Below, piece by piece: positions 24,561-37,237 of a stretch of DNA of 64,000 bases (positions within the stretch are counted from its first letter, which is position 1; every line of letters starts with the position of its first letter). The position numbers and the translations under genes were made by a program. The DNA is taken from assembly GCA_023079485.1 (NCBI GenBank), contig CM041083.1:169715400-169779399 (forward strand). The letters run 5' to 3'. The notes under the pieces were generated by a model. The model made no database searches. It had not been told where the DNA came from and was given only the letters and a program-made list of their open reading frames with translations. Source of the stretch: Archilochus colubris (taxonomy: Eukaryota; Chordata; Aves; Apodiformes; Trochilidae).

Positions 24561-25065
24561 TGTAGTGGAACAAAGCAATCAGACGCCTCTGATTACCGAG
24601 AAGTGGGTGTGAGCCGGTATCAAATCCACCTGTGCCCAATTAGGACAGGCCCCCTATTGAGCATGTGCAAGACCAGGGGACCAATAAAGGTGAAACTCAC
24701 AGCCACAGACTAGCTCACTCTCAAGCACTGTATTACCTTTATTGCGCCACCAGCGCTCATCGCCTCCAAGGTGAGGCTCTCTGTGGAGTCTCGAACCCGG
24801 GGCTTTCGGCATTGCAGTACTGGGTCTTAACCAGCTGCGCCACGAGAGCCTCACCTTGGAGGCGATGAGCGCTAGTGGCGCAATAAAGGTAATACAGTGT
24901 TCGGGAGTGAGCTAGTCTGTGGCTGTGAGTTTCACCTTTAATTGGCCCCCTGGTCTTGCACATGCTCAATAGGGGGCCTGCCCTAATTGGGCACAGGTGG
25001 ATTTGATACCGGCTCACACCCACTTCTCGGTAATCAGAGGCGTCTGATTGCTTTGTTCCACTACA
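24561..25065. mobile_element. palindromic TG...CA element with tRNA-like apex (copy 1)
   Basis: A 505-bp nearly perfect inverted repeat. The left arm at 24561-24781 is the reverse complement of the right arm at 24844-25065, with about eight mismatches and one 1-base gap over 221-222 bases by eye (about 96% identity). The loop between the arms is 62 bases. The outer ends are TGTAGTGG and CCACTACA, and the element is flanked by a perfect 6-bp duplication, CTAATA (24555-24560 and 25066-25071). TG...CA ends with a 6-bp duplication resemble integration by an alpharetrovirus- or ERVK-like integrase rather than a typical DNA transposase. There is no coding capacity. A transcript of either strand would fold into a hairpin of about 220 bp. 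A diverged, shorter relative lies at 53424-53786. I cannot assign it to a named family. Confidence 0.9.
24775..24850 (-). other. tRNA-like sequence at the palindrome apex
   Basis: On the minus strand the 76 bases start GGCTCTC and end GAGAGCC, a perfect 7-bp acceptor-like stem that is also the innermost part of the palindrome. An A-box-like block, TGGCGCAGCTGG, lies near the 5' end. A B-box-like block, GGTTCGAGACTCC, lies near the 3' end and has two extra bases relative to GGTTCGANTCC. The T stem pairs poorly and an anticodon arm is not convincing, so this is tRNA-derived or tRNA-mimicking, not a functional tRNA gene. The A and B boxes could act as an internal RNA polymerase III promoter; that is inference. 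Confidence 0.65.
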
Positions 25066-25264
25066 CTAATAGAAACCAACCTTTTGAAAAACTTCTCAAG
25101 TTCTGATGCTATATTAAACCAGGAAGTCAGGAAATATTCTCTGCATACATCCAAGGTTTTGTTGTTCACTCTTTTTTTTAAAGAAGGCCTTGAGATCTAT
25201 TTTACTTCCTGAAGGTATCCAGCAAATTATTGGTTGCCTTGATAGTGCAAAAGGCACTGATTGG

Positions 25265-26079
25265 TGTCAGGGTTTAACACTGGCCCAGCAATTAAACTGA
25301 GTAACAGATGCTCTCTATTAATCTCTCTCTCCTCCTTGATAAAGAAAGGAGAGAGAATAAGGGAGAGAGACTTATGGGTTGGAAACTAAACTACACAACT
25401 TTAATGAAACAGTAATGATAAATAGGAAAAAATTACTAAATATATACAAATATACAGGAAAATGGATCCCACATTCCTCCCCCCTTTTCCCCCAATAACT
25501 CTCACATCACCACCGAGGCTGCAGGGAAGCCCTGGGAAAGTCCAGGCTGGACTCCTGGAGTCGGCAGCAGTCGGGAACTTGAGGCAGGAACACACAGATA
25601 TGGGCTGGCATGGATCAGGAGCACAGGCAGAGGAACGGACAGGATCCTTCCAGGATGCCAGGTGAAGGAAGGGAAGCAGGAAAGGCAGGAAGGGCAGGCA
25701 GCCAGAAGCTGGAAGCAGGAAATCATGGCTTGGCCCTCGTGATCCCTCAGATTTATACTGAGTATGACGTGTATGGGATGGAATACTCTGGTCAATTCTG
25801 GCATCTATCTTGTCTGTTCCTCCCCAAAGGAGGGCTGCAGTTGGGACCTCTTTCTTCCTTCTGGAGGGTAAAACGTTCCTCAGAGCTGAGCAGTGTCCTT
25901 GGCTCTGCATCCCAGTCTCTAGCAGTAACTATAAACATCAAGTGTTATCAGCCCTAGAAGCAGACACTGTCTGAGAAACTTGCTGTTGATTTCAGCAAGT
26001 GCAGCTACTTACAAGAGACTTAGCTAAAAGCAAAAGTACAAAACAGAAAATCACCTTTATCCTGGCCCAAACCAGGACA
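25265..26079 (+). mobile_element. solo avian ERV LTR, plus orientation
   Basis: An 815-bp element starting TGTCAGGGTTTAACACTGG and ending CCAAACCAGGACA, hence TG...CA. It is flanked by an imperfect 5-bp duplication (ATTGG at 25260-25264, ATTGT at 26080-26084). It contains the LTR landmarks known from a widespread avian ERV family: a TATA-like TTTATACTGAGTATGACG and GGATGGAATACTCTGGTCA (about 25749-25795), then AGCAGTAACTATAAACATC and TGTTATCAGC (about 25920-25950). No retroviral coding sequence flanks it. The open frames across it (for example 25910-25401 on the minus strand) are incidental. It sits only 200 bp from the palindromic element. Confidence 0.85.
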
Positions 26080-26084
26080 ATTGT

Positions 26085-29000
26085 CCAGCTGGCAGAGTAG
26101 CACTCCTTCAATTAGTCTCATCCACAAACTGGATGGATCCTCTTGACATCATTGATTGTTGTGTGAAGTGTTGCTCCTACTGAAGTCAATGCCACTAAAG
26201 ACACCTGCTGAGCCAGGTTTCATCTCTCAAGGACAGCTTTTTTAAAAAAAAACTCCACTGGCACCATCTCTCAGGTTTCTTTGGAAAAAGTCTCACTTCA
26301 CCTCTGACCAGAATGAGCTCAGAGCCTCACAAGCAATAAATCCCAGATCTTGGGCTTGTAAACCTTTGGGTTTCTGGGGCTCCTACATCCATCCCAGTGA
26401 ACACTTTTTTTTTTTTTTTTACACAGCACTCCACAGCATTTAGGTTTGCAGTTTGGCAAACAGACAGGGTTACAGACATGACAGGCTGTCTCCTGGGGAC
26501 TTCACTTTCTATTTTGTGTCGATGTCTTGCTTGGACAGTCAATTTTCATGGCATATTTTCCTGCTTGTTAACCAAGAGGTTTTGTTTTGACCAGGAATGG
26601 TTTCTCTGGGTCGTGCTGTGTATCAGTAATCAATAAGAGGCATCACATGGGAATGAGCTGATTACTGTTGAAGAGAGAAGAATGTGACTAATTTTTTTTC
26701 AAAGCCACCTGCTGCTATGGCCAGATTGAAACATCTCCACTGTTTGCTGCAAGGTTCAGTAGCAAATTGCTAGGTGTGAAGGCTTTCCACCAGCAAATGA
26801 GGCTGCTCAGCACCAGAGGGTGCCTTCTTCACAACATAATCCCAAGACTTCAGCTTTTGTAGACAATTTGGCCTCAAACCAGCAGCCCAGCTGCTGCTAG
26901 CAAAAAAGGATGTGTGGAGTTCAGTCCATTCACCTGGACTGTAAGGAAGGAGTTTTGAAGACACTTTGAAACTGCATGACTTGCAGTCCTGGCATTGACC
27001 TTCTTATAGACAGAACTGGACCATGCTCTGTTGCACAAAACTCTTTTTGAATAGTGTTTTACTTCAGTAAGTCTTGAGATGCTTGATAAAAACTGTCACA
27101 ATTATCCTCTTTTCCAAATCAGAACACTAAGGCAGGGAGACAGTAGCAACCACCTTTCAGCATTGAGAGAGCAATGGCAGAGCCTGAAAATTAATCCAGA
27201 GAGTTTGTAAAATCCCTCCTAGGTGCACTGTTTCCTAGTATCTCCCCATGCTTGCTTCCTCAGTCCTTCAGAGAAGCCATTTGCTCTGAGAGAAATGATG
27301 GATCTCACCTGAGTAATTTTCAAACCTAGTTATGCTTTCTATGTCAGTGCCAGACCTTTGAAGCTGACCTGGGTGCTCAGCATGGCTATGCCAGGTATAT
27401 CCCATTTCAGCTTCTGCTCTCTGGTCCTAGGATGTGAGTGATGCTTCTGCATCACCTTTTATATTTCCCTGATGCTATTTACATTTTCTTGAGTCTTCAT
27501 GATCTTCAGATAAATTGTCCCTTCTTTCTATGCGCACTGAAAAATTAAGCTTTTAGCCCTTCTCCCAGGATCAACATGTGTCTCGGATTCCCTGAGCACA
27601 TTAAATAAATCAGACTGATTTCTCTAGTGTTTCTGAGCACCTGCCTTTAATAAGATTGCTATTCTGATGCATGAAAAATATTGCCAGCTCAACATTAGTC
27701 TCATGGTGGTTGGGGTTTTTTGTTTGGTTGGGTTTTTTGGTTTTTTTTAAATGCTGACTGGTTACCTGTCAATCTGTCTGCCACTGTAAAATATTTCATT
27801 TGTCATCCTTCTCTATCCATTCCCAAATGGACACAGAGACAAAAACTCAGGAAGACCTTCACTTGCTTAAGTGGGAATATATGTGACTGTGTGGGAATGG
27901 AGTTTAATATCTCATATTTCAAATAACTTACATCTTGGATTTCCCTGCTTAAAGTCCCTTTGAAGTTCTTTTTTAATTGGATTGACTCGGAAATTAATTA
28001 TCATGATTCTCAGCAGCTAGAGAGTGCTTTACCTCCTCTGAGCATTGCTCAGATGTTAATGAATTAAGGACAGTTTGCATCTAATTTGGACTAGGTGACT
28101 AAACAACCCAGAAAAAGGGCTGTGTGTTTCTATATACAGTGTCTCATCTTGTGGCTGCTGGGGGAAGTACCTGCTGGGGGATGGCTGACATTTAAGGTGA
28201 GGTGAGGGCATTTCCTTTTGCAGCATGGATTCATCAGGGTTTTCTCTGAGCAGGTTTTCTTGGCATGGTGCTGGAAACAGCTGAGATCTGTCTGTTCCCT
28301 CAACACATAGGCAGCTGTACCAAGTCACTTGGAGAAAGAGCCAAAAAGCATGGACAGCTTGTACCGGGGTAGATGAGCATATTAAAGTGCTAAATACATT
28401 CAACCATAATCAATGGTTCATTGCTGGTGGGTTAAACAACCTTCTCCCTTGCTGAAGGGTTTTTATTTGACAGCAAGGTTATGGAGAAACACAAAAATCC
28501 AATATCCCTTCTATAAAACACAGAAGGAGAAAAAAAAATTACATGGAGTGAAATTATGACTTAATATCACATTTAGTTTGTCCTTTGCTGGGATTGGTAG
28601 GCTGTGTTTCAAAGCCTTATAATTGATACTGCTCATAACACCAGGGGAAAAGAGAAAGAGGGCAGGCTATAAACTAAAAGATTGGAGGTGGAAGACAAGC
28701 ATATTTAAAGTGACAAAAGGGAACAAGGTGGTTAAAGGGATCACTAGATGGCAGTCAGCTCCCCAGCAAGGATCCTCACGGAAGGGAGATAGGAGCTTGT
28801 GAATCCACAAAAGCAGCACGGAGGAAAGCAGCTGTAATGTCATAAAATTATATCAAATTTGTTTTGCTTTGCACCAGGAGTCCCAGAGAAAGCAATTTTC
28901 TCTAGAAAGTGGTCTCATCACATCAGTGGATTTTACTGACACGAGGAGAGCAGGTGGGACTGGTCCGTGCACACACAAAATAAAGGAATTTAAAGAATTC

Positions 29001-31277
29001 TGGTTAAAAATAAATAAACAAAAGAAGATAGAAAATTGTCTTGCCAATTCTTTCAGCTTTGTATTGAGATCTGAAAATGTGGTAACTCAAATTCGGAACC
29101 TAATGAATTTTTTGATACAGAATGCACACATTAACACTACTTGTACAGCACGAATGAAGAAGTGCCATATATTTTAGCATGGCTGGAAACAGTGGAATAT
29201 ATGACTATCTGCAGAGTTTTTTATGTTGTTTAGTACTTCTATTGCACTGCTCAGTGTGCATAGGCTAATTTCAGTGGAGAAGGAGAAGCATCCCCAAGCT
29301 GTAAACCAATAGCAGGGACTGCATTAAAATGCTGGAATTTGGGTTCACCCCAGCATTTCCCTTCCACAGTTATGTTAGAGGAAGGCAGAGATTTGAAAGG
29401 TGGAGAGCACAGACTGAATAGCAGGTATGGTTTAGTTCATCTGCCCTTTTCCACTTCATATGACTGTCTTTTCCACATTAGCACTCCTCAAGAAACATGG
29501 CAAACATAGCTCAGTTTCCAATACAATTTCCTGGAATAATTCCTAATTTTAAGGGACACAGGATTACATGAGTTCCTATATACCAGCAAAGAACAATATC
29601 CACATACACACACCACTCCTGCCCAAGTCCATATAGTTTTTGCTGAGCTAGGGCTAATTATTTTAACCTGTGGGATCATAATTTCTCATAGATGGTCACA
29701 ATGAGAACTGGAAAAGTAGTAATCATAGCCCAACTCCTCCCAGCTGACACTGCTCCACATATGAGAGCTCAGATACAGTAATTTGTTAACATTACTTTTT
29801 TTTGGTAAAAGTTAAGACCAAACTTGCCTCCCTTGGGCTAATAAGAAACACATCTTTTTAAAAGCCCATCTAGTTCTGCTTAATGGCTTGGAACGGTGGA
29901 GAACTTAGTGATTTGTCTGGTCACTTGCTTCTTTAGTATTAAGCCATAAAGTATCACCCTGAGACAGTATTTTACAGGCAAAAAGCTTAAAACCTGTTAG
30001 CACTGTGGAGGAAGAGTAGACAGAGAAGTCAGTTCCCTGAGAAGACACTGTCCCTCAGAGGTATTATCTTGGAAAGAGGGTAAGACTTGTTTCCCTACTT
30101 GCAATATTTTGTTTCTCTTCTTATTTTTTCCACACAGATATCCCTATCTTGACACTCAGTCTCCTGTGTGATTTTATTTTCTTAAAGTTCTTTTCTACAT
30201 TGTGTTACATGGCTCTCCTATACTTTCCCCTTGTAACACAGCTTGCTGAATTTGAACAAGTCACCACCTCAGCTTCTCACCAAAAAATGAAGGTGCTACA
30301 CCTTCAGCCTGTCATGCTGAAATGCATTCTTTAAACTTCATATCCATTGTGATTTTTCTCTGAACTTTGTCATTTTTTTAGATGTCATTTTCTCAAAAGG
30401 TGACAACAGGATCAGACTAGGTACCTGTGACATTTTTCCCAAAAGTACCACCTTCCTACATCTATATGCAAGAAATGCATTACTGTCCCCACATGAAGCC
30501 AGCTAGGAGAGAATGGTTACTTGTTTATTCAACCAGGATATCTAAAAAGATGTCCAAGGTCTTCTCAAAGTTATTGCTCTGTGAGACAATCATCTAGTCC
30601 ATTTGGGCTCTGTTCTTTATTTCTAGAGGGAAGGCTTCATATTTAGCAGAATTTAAATAAATAATATGAGAACTTTCAACACATGTCAAAGAAATGTTGA
30701 TTCAATAAACTCAAAAAGACATAGTGGGGACATTCATATTGCATGTGATGAAACTTATACCTAAGACTTGTCTGATGTCTTGACCTCATTCCCAGGCAAG
30801 TTGCCTAAAAAGTTCCTGAACCCAGGAGGGCTCTGTGCACCGCAGATAGAGAAGTCTTGGGTTTCTGCTCTCATAGATCCAGGGAGATCATTCATCATTA
30901 TAAGAAGAACAAATTGTTTTATTTATAACAATTATAATAAAACGCTGTAGAAAAGGGAAAGGGAAGGAAGTGCTTTAGCTCTTCATTCTGACTCCAAATG
31001 CCTATTTTTGTCAATGTCTTGCAATTTTCAGTGTAGCTGAAATTTGGAGGGTGTCTACACCAATATTCTAACAGAGATCAACAGTGGACATTTGAAGCAA
31101 ATCTCTTCCGTGTGTCTGTCACTACACCTGGGCTCATATTTCAGAATAGTCTTGGGTCATGTTCTTTCTAGACAAAGCTGAATCAGAAGAGGTGAGTAGT
31201 GTGGCCCTGGGCTCCTCAGCAACAACAGTTTTGTTGCACAAATCCCATCTTCTTAAGACAAAACTCTTGGTAATAAG
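26085..31277. other. intergenic, nothing recognised
   Basis: More than 5 kb with no exon, RNA gene or mobile element that I can recognise. A T-run lies at 26405-26420. Open frames are all below 116 codons and lack known motifs. Confidence 0.45.
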
Positions 31278-31526
31278 ATCATAGAATCATAGAATCATAG
31301 AATTGGCTGGGTTGGAAGGGACCTCAGAGATCATCAAGTCCAACCCTTGATCCACTACCGCTGCAGTTACCAGCCCATGGCACTGAGTGCCACATCCAGT
31401 CTCTTTTTAAATATCTCCAGGGACGGAGAATCCACTACTTCCCTGGGCAGCCCATTCCAATGCCTGATCACCCTCTCCATAAATAAATTCTTTCTAATAT
31501 CTAACCTAAACTTTCCCTGGCACAAC
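31278..31526 (-). mobile_element. CR1-J-like 3' end, antisense
   Basis: Starts with three complemented tail units (ATCATAGA) and GGCTGGGTTGGAAGGGACCT, then runs antisense through the ORF2 C-terminus (minus-strand frame with [19 protein letters not shown]). It breaks off inside CCTGGCACAAC at 31526, so about 250 bases remain. It belongs to the same subfamily as 690-1962 and 16242-16802. Confidence 0.93.
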
Positions 31527-34500
31527 AAGATACAGCCATGGTACCCCACCCAACCTAACAAAAAGTAGGCATTTGAATGCACACAATTTCTCAAGATATA
31601 TTCTTCCTAGTTTTTATTACCTATTGCATTAAAAGCTTCTCCAGCAGTTCCATTACCAGCCCCAGGCAGGATTCTTGACTTTACCAAAGGCAGGCTCCCT
31701 GCAGTCTGAGCTGACCTTTCCAGAAATCAGGAATCATCTGCCTGGTTTCATTGTGCTCCATTGACCCATAATCCCCCGATGGATATCAAGGTCCCATGAT
31801 TTTCAAGGGATCCAAATCATTCCACTCTCACCATTCAGAAGTGGACATCTAAAGTTGATCTTATCCTGGGATGATCCTTCTGTAGTCAATAAAGAGAGAC
31901 AGCCTCCCAGAAATAATTTAAAATTACCTACCTTAGAAATTTGCCTTAGGATAAGATTCATCACCCAACAGAGGTGCCTTTTTTTACTACACCTAAAGGA
32001 GCCAAGGGTAACTATGTCAGGAGGAGATGTTTTGGTTTTTAGAAGCAGATGAATCTTACTTGTTGGAAGTAAGTTGGAAAGAGGTGGGAAATTACAATTT
32101 TGGAGAAGTAGAAAATGGAAAGTCAAATTTTCTACTGAAACCACAACAAATCTCAGCATAACAATATGAAATTGCCCACAATGATAAAAAGTTCTTCAAG
32201 TAACAGGTCAGAGGTACAGTTTGATGTTTCCATGGAAGAATTTAATTGAGATAAAATTATTGCTCACAATCACAATTATATATATACAATAAGAACTTAT
32301 CTGTTCCCTGGGTTTGTCATAGAAAAGAGTACCTAGGACTGTTGCTCAGTAGCATAGTTCTAAGCTGAGTTTCACCTTTCACAGTCAAAACAGTGAGTTC
32401 TTTTCTTTTCTTTTACCTCTTTCTTTTTTTCCTGGAAAGGATAAGCCATTTGTCATTTGTTTTCCTGGCAATATATTGCCTGTTTCATGCCTTATAGTTC
32501 TCCCCTTTGTCTGTACTGTTGTTTTACATGGCAAATCAAAGCAACTCCATCCCTTTCATATGCATGGACTTCTGTTAGGGAGTATGGGGATAATTCATGT
32601 AATCAGACAGGGATTTGGGGCTGTCATCACAAGTCACTAACACCAGTAAGTCCTGTAGCTTCTTCCCTATTATTCTGCAATGCTATTGATATGGATTGAT
32701 ATGCTAGTAAAAGTGGATGAGAATATTGAAAATTTCTTCATAGAGAAAAATCCCCCTGCTTCATTGATCCAGCTTAATGATACACTTTCCATACTGTACT
32801 TGAGTATCAGTCCTTTGCTACCAATAAAAATGCTGGTGCTCTCTCAGGTGTTTCCTTCTTCCTTTACAGTTTGAGTTTTGCTGTCCTGTAAGCAATTTTG
32901 AAATCAGCTCAGTTTGTATAGCATTCTATAGCGTTTTAAAACTATATCATAGCACTTAGTAAAGAACTGCACTTTTGTTAGTTGATGCTATGGGTCAGTA
33001 AAACAAGGTGGATAAATGCCTTGTGAAAATATATAGGCTTTTTTACCAACTTCTTTCTAGTGCAATCATTTTTACAAGACTTCTTCCAAACATGGGCCTC
33101 AGAACGAAGTTTTATGTCCCAGGAATGTGGAAGAAAGTCTTGTATTAGCTCTGAGCTGTACGTCACATGGCAATCCTGCTGATGAACTTGCTGTTAAGGG
33201 CTTGACTGGCATTTAATTTCCATCTCTAGCTGTTCATGTTTGCTCCTTTCTCTTTACCTTATGATTTTCAGTTCTTCTTTTCCTTTCAGGACATCCTAGC
33301 TTCTAAATTCAATAGAAGTCTTCTTGATCTCCTTCTCATGCTAGTTGGAAGTGCAGTTGTTTTTTACAAGCTGTTTTTTATTTACACCATAAAACATAAG
33401 AATATGATTATTTTATTATTTCAGGTGGCTTTACACCCTAGTCATATAAATAATCAAATTAATTTTATGCTTTAGTGGGGTTTTGTTTATTGTTTGGGTT
33501 TTTGTTTGTTTTGTTTTGTTTTTCATTTTGTGTGGTTTTATTTTTTGTGGATTTTTTGTTGTTTTTTGGGGTATTTTTGGTTTTGTTTGTTTGTTTGGGG
33601 CTTTGGGGTTTTTTTGGTGTCTTTTTTTTTTATTTTTTTAAAATTACGTTTTATGTTTCTTCTGGTATTGTCCCCAGATAGCTATTTTATTCCGAGACAA
33701 AGATGTTTTCAGACAGGTTTCCTTCCTTGGTCATGCATTCAATGTCTCTCCTTCACAGAATTTGTCCCTTTCTTGTGCTGGTAATCAAACTAAGAACTAA
33801 TACTAAAAGCCAATGCCTGCCTAAAGAAGTGTTTTCTTGTTTATTTGTTTACTTGGACTATTTTGGTGGTTTAGGGTCAGTTTTGTTTCTTTGGGGTTGT
33901 TTTGGCTTTTGTGTGTCTGTGTTTTTGCTTGTTTTCCAAAGAGCAGGCAGGAACATGTGATGCTCCCTGACTTGCTGAGCTCCCAGACATATGGATGCCT
34001 TCCAGCCACCCCGGTGGCACAAAGGGATGGCAACTGCCTTCATCCCAGTGCCATAGGCAAACTTGGATGCACTCCCTCTCCTGGGCAATGGGGGAAGCCC
34101 TGGGGGACACCCCAGGCCTGCACGTCCACCAGAAACCTGTCTTGATGTCCCTCTCAAAAGATCACAGAGTTCCATCCAAAAACCTTTTGGATTAAAAGTG
34201 TGGGATAGATGTCAATGTCATCTTCTCTGAGCTGAAAGGGTTTGGCAAGCTGTGTGCTTGATGTTAAATTCTTGAGTAGCCAATAATGAGCCATTCACTG
34301 TCAGCAAAGATTAATTTATGAGTGTAATAATAGTTATATGCTTACTATTAAACATTTCTAAATGGACCTTGTGCACATATGGAATAAAGTCAGTTTTGTG
34401 ACATCTCTTAACTCCGTTCCAGTTTCATTAACTTTTATTCTCTTCACCTGTTTCCACTGTCATTATTGTCAGCCTGGGGGCAGGCCTTTCTGAAACACTC

Positions 34501-37237
34501 ATTTTAATTACAGCACGATAAGAATTCAGCCCCTTGTGATATTTATCAGCGAAACGCTCAAGAAATTTTTAATATATTGAAAATAAATCCTGTTTATAGC
34601 ATGCTGCTTTCCCAACTGCAGAAGATTTCAGCAGTTCATATATCATGCATTTACCACCTTTTTAACATTTAAACAGAGCCTGGAATTTATGCCCTTTGAT
34701 GACTCACCAGTCCCCACAGCTCAGATCTAATCATCACTCAAGAAGAAGTGGAAGAACTGAGCGAACACAACTAATGCTGCAGTGCTGACCAGGGCAGCAG
34801 AGCTGAGCAAAGTGGATTAATAAATTCCAAGATGATCTTATTCCTAGTGATACACATGGGCACCCCTGAACAGGCTGGGGCTGGTCCATACACTTGCAAG
34901 GCCAATTAATAGAGAAAGGGAGACTGCTAGGCACCCAAGGCAGAAGCTCATTATAAATGTTTATGGTAGACTTTTCCTGGGACTTGTGGTATCCAGCCCT
35001 TGGTGAACAAATGATTAACCATTTGCTAAGAGATGGGGCAAATTATTGAACAAAATACTTGTCAAACTTGATTGGGTAGGCTTTGGCACAGAGGACCAGC
35101 TTTAACAAGCTAACTGTGTTAGTGTCTGAAAACACTTCAGAGATCCACTGGCAAGGAAGTGTCCAAGGAAAGGACCAACTCCTCAGTACTGGGAGCCCTT
35201 AGCAATCAGTACTTCTGGCCTTTTTCCCTGCCATGTGGAAGGGTTGAACATAACAGACAAATGTTTGGCACTGCTGTTGAATGTCCTTTTGCAACTGAAC
35301 ACAGTGAACTAGTTGTGCCTTCATCTGGGGGCTGGGGCTGTGACTGAGATCAGGCAGGGACTTGGCACATCCCTGACCCCGCTGGGCATTCCCAGCATCT
35401 CCTTTACTGGTGTGCATGACCACACAGCAGATGCACAGTTGGTGTGTTTAGGAGGTGCAAGGAGGAGCTTGCTGAAAAGATTCCCAGGATTAAGTCTGTT
35501 GCCAGCCCAATCTGCCAGAGGGGGGGGTCTGCAAATCCCCCCAGCCTGCCTGGAGCCAGCTCTGCAACCAGCTCCTTCATGATGCATGAGACTCAGCTGC
35601 TTGGAGGGGCTCACACCAAGGTCAGTAATTCATGTGCAGTGTAAAGCATCCAATTTCACCAAGGCTATGCTGATTTACCCCCTTTTATGATCTGACCATA
35701 CATATTTATTTAAAATGCTGTCAGATTCAAGGCATCTTAGAGGCCTGTGGGGTCTGTATTGCCTTAGGATGAAATAGTGTACCGAGTGACATAAACCTCA
35801 GCACTGATACTTGGTATTTATGGGTGTTGTCTTTCCCTTCAAATGGATGCCTGACAAACAGCAGCAGAGTGAAGCAAGGTGCCTCAGCGATGAAAAGCTA
35901 TGTTAGCATCAATAATAAAGTCATAACATATCCTCTCTTAAAGGCCTGACCCTGCCAAGGTGTTTCCTCGTTGGGATATGAATGAAAGACAGAAATGGCA
36001 GAGGCACTTCTGCCAGCCAGAGAAAGGGAAGAAACAGAAAGATGCCAGTCAGCCAGAGCCAGAGCTCCCTCCTGGCAATCCCCCTCCAGAACTACTGAGA
36101 GGTGCCCCTCCAATTCTACCACAACCATGATATCCTGAGCCATTTCTCTCACTGCATTTTGTAATCTTTTTCTACCCCTCAAGCCATGTGGACTTGATGG
36201 AAGACAGTTCTAGGGAGATGGCACCTTTCTCGGACAGCAAAAACTTCAAAGCTGGCTTGCTGCTCATGGGCTGTTTCCACAACCATTTCACTTCAGGTAC
36301 AGGCTCCTCTTCTCTCTTCTGCTTCACACAAATTACCCTCCTTCCACTCAAGGTTCCTCTTCACCTTCGTTCATTCTCTTGGTCTTGTTATTTTAATTTA
36401 ATTTAACTTGGTTTAGTTAATTCTCTCTGATGAACTCCTGAAGAATTAAATATTTTAAAAATACGTCAGAGAATTCATTCTCTGTTTGTCAGCCATCACT
36501 CTGCTCATATCCTCCTTTTTCCCCTCCCCTCTGCCTTGCCTGATTAAACAAAACCTTTTTGGGTCAAGAACTCTCAGTAAACAGCAGCACACAGCATTAT
36601 GTGCTCACACAATAGGCTTCTAACCTCAGCTGACCCTTCAAAAACTCTTAAACTTATACTGCCACCAATATCAACATAATTTCTGCTGTGAGATAGCAAT
36701 GAATTGCAAGACCTCCATTTTAAACTGTGATCCCTGTATTTGTCTTAAAGACCAATTTATGATAACTGCCAGACTGAAGTGTGGAGCACTGCAATCTCAT
36801 GGAAAACCCTTGTGTTTATTTGTGAAAGCAATTTTTCAAAAAGGCTCCAGGACTACCCATATAGTTGTAACTACAGGAATATGCTGCAAGTAAATCAGTC
36901 TCCTTGGTGCTTATGCTATCATTGTTGGGAGTCAAGTCACCCCAAAATTATGGACATAGCCTGTGGTGATCAAGTGGATTCTCTCCATAGACAGCAAAGA
37001 CAGACAGACATCCTCAGAGGCTGATTTGTCTTAGGTGTCAAAGATCCTCCACAAAACAGCTCCACAGATCTGCTTTCCAGGCAGTTCAGAAAACTTAAAT
37101 AAGTAGAGATTCTCCTTGGGAAAGAAAATAAACTTCTCCTCCCAAACCAGCCTGTGCTTGTTTCTCCACATGCAAACTACAAACCTACTTTGTGGTCTAT
37201 TTGTACTATCTCTACATTTGCATTCCACCTACCTTTT
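31527..37237. other. intergenic, nothing recognised
   Basis: About 5.7 kb of non-coding sequence. A T/G-rich simple tract occupies 33472-33645. Two moderately GC-rich stretches (33940-34190 and 35160-35640) have several overlapping open frames on both strands but no splice structure or domain that I can recognise. Confidence 0.4.
33472..33645. repeat. T/G-rich low-complexity tract
   Basis: Built of GTTTT, TTTGGG and similar units with almost no A or C on the plus strand. The Phe/Leu/Val-rich frames read across it come from that composition. Confidence 0.8.

Noticed and set aside
24782..24805. Retroviral primer-binding site at the palindrome apex
   Set aside because: TGGAGTCTCGAACC starts with TGG as a primer-binding site would. 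However, the complementary tRNA end would have only a few bases between the TTCGA loop and the CCA end, which does not fit tRNA geometry, and no retroviral internal region follows.
24775..24850. Functional tRNA gene
   Set aside because: The acceptor-like stem is perfect, but the T stem pairs badly, the B box has two extra bases and no standard anticodon arm can be drawn. It is reported as tRNA-like only.
25401..25910. 169-codon minus-strand frame
   Set aside because: It lies inside the solo LTR at 25265-26079 and has no recognisable domain.
33475..33784. Phe/Val/Leu-rich membrane-protein-like frames
   Set aside because: They are read through T/G-rich low-complexity DNA; several frames give similar hydrophobic strings, as expected from composition.
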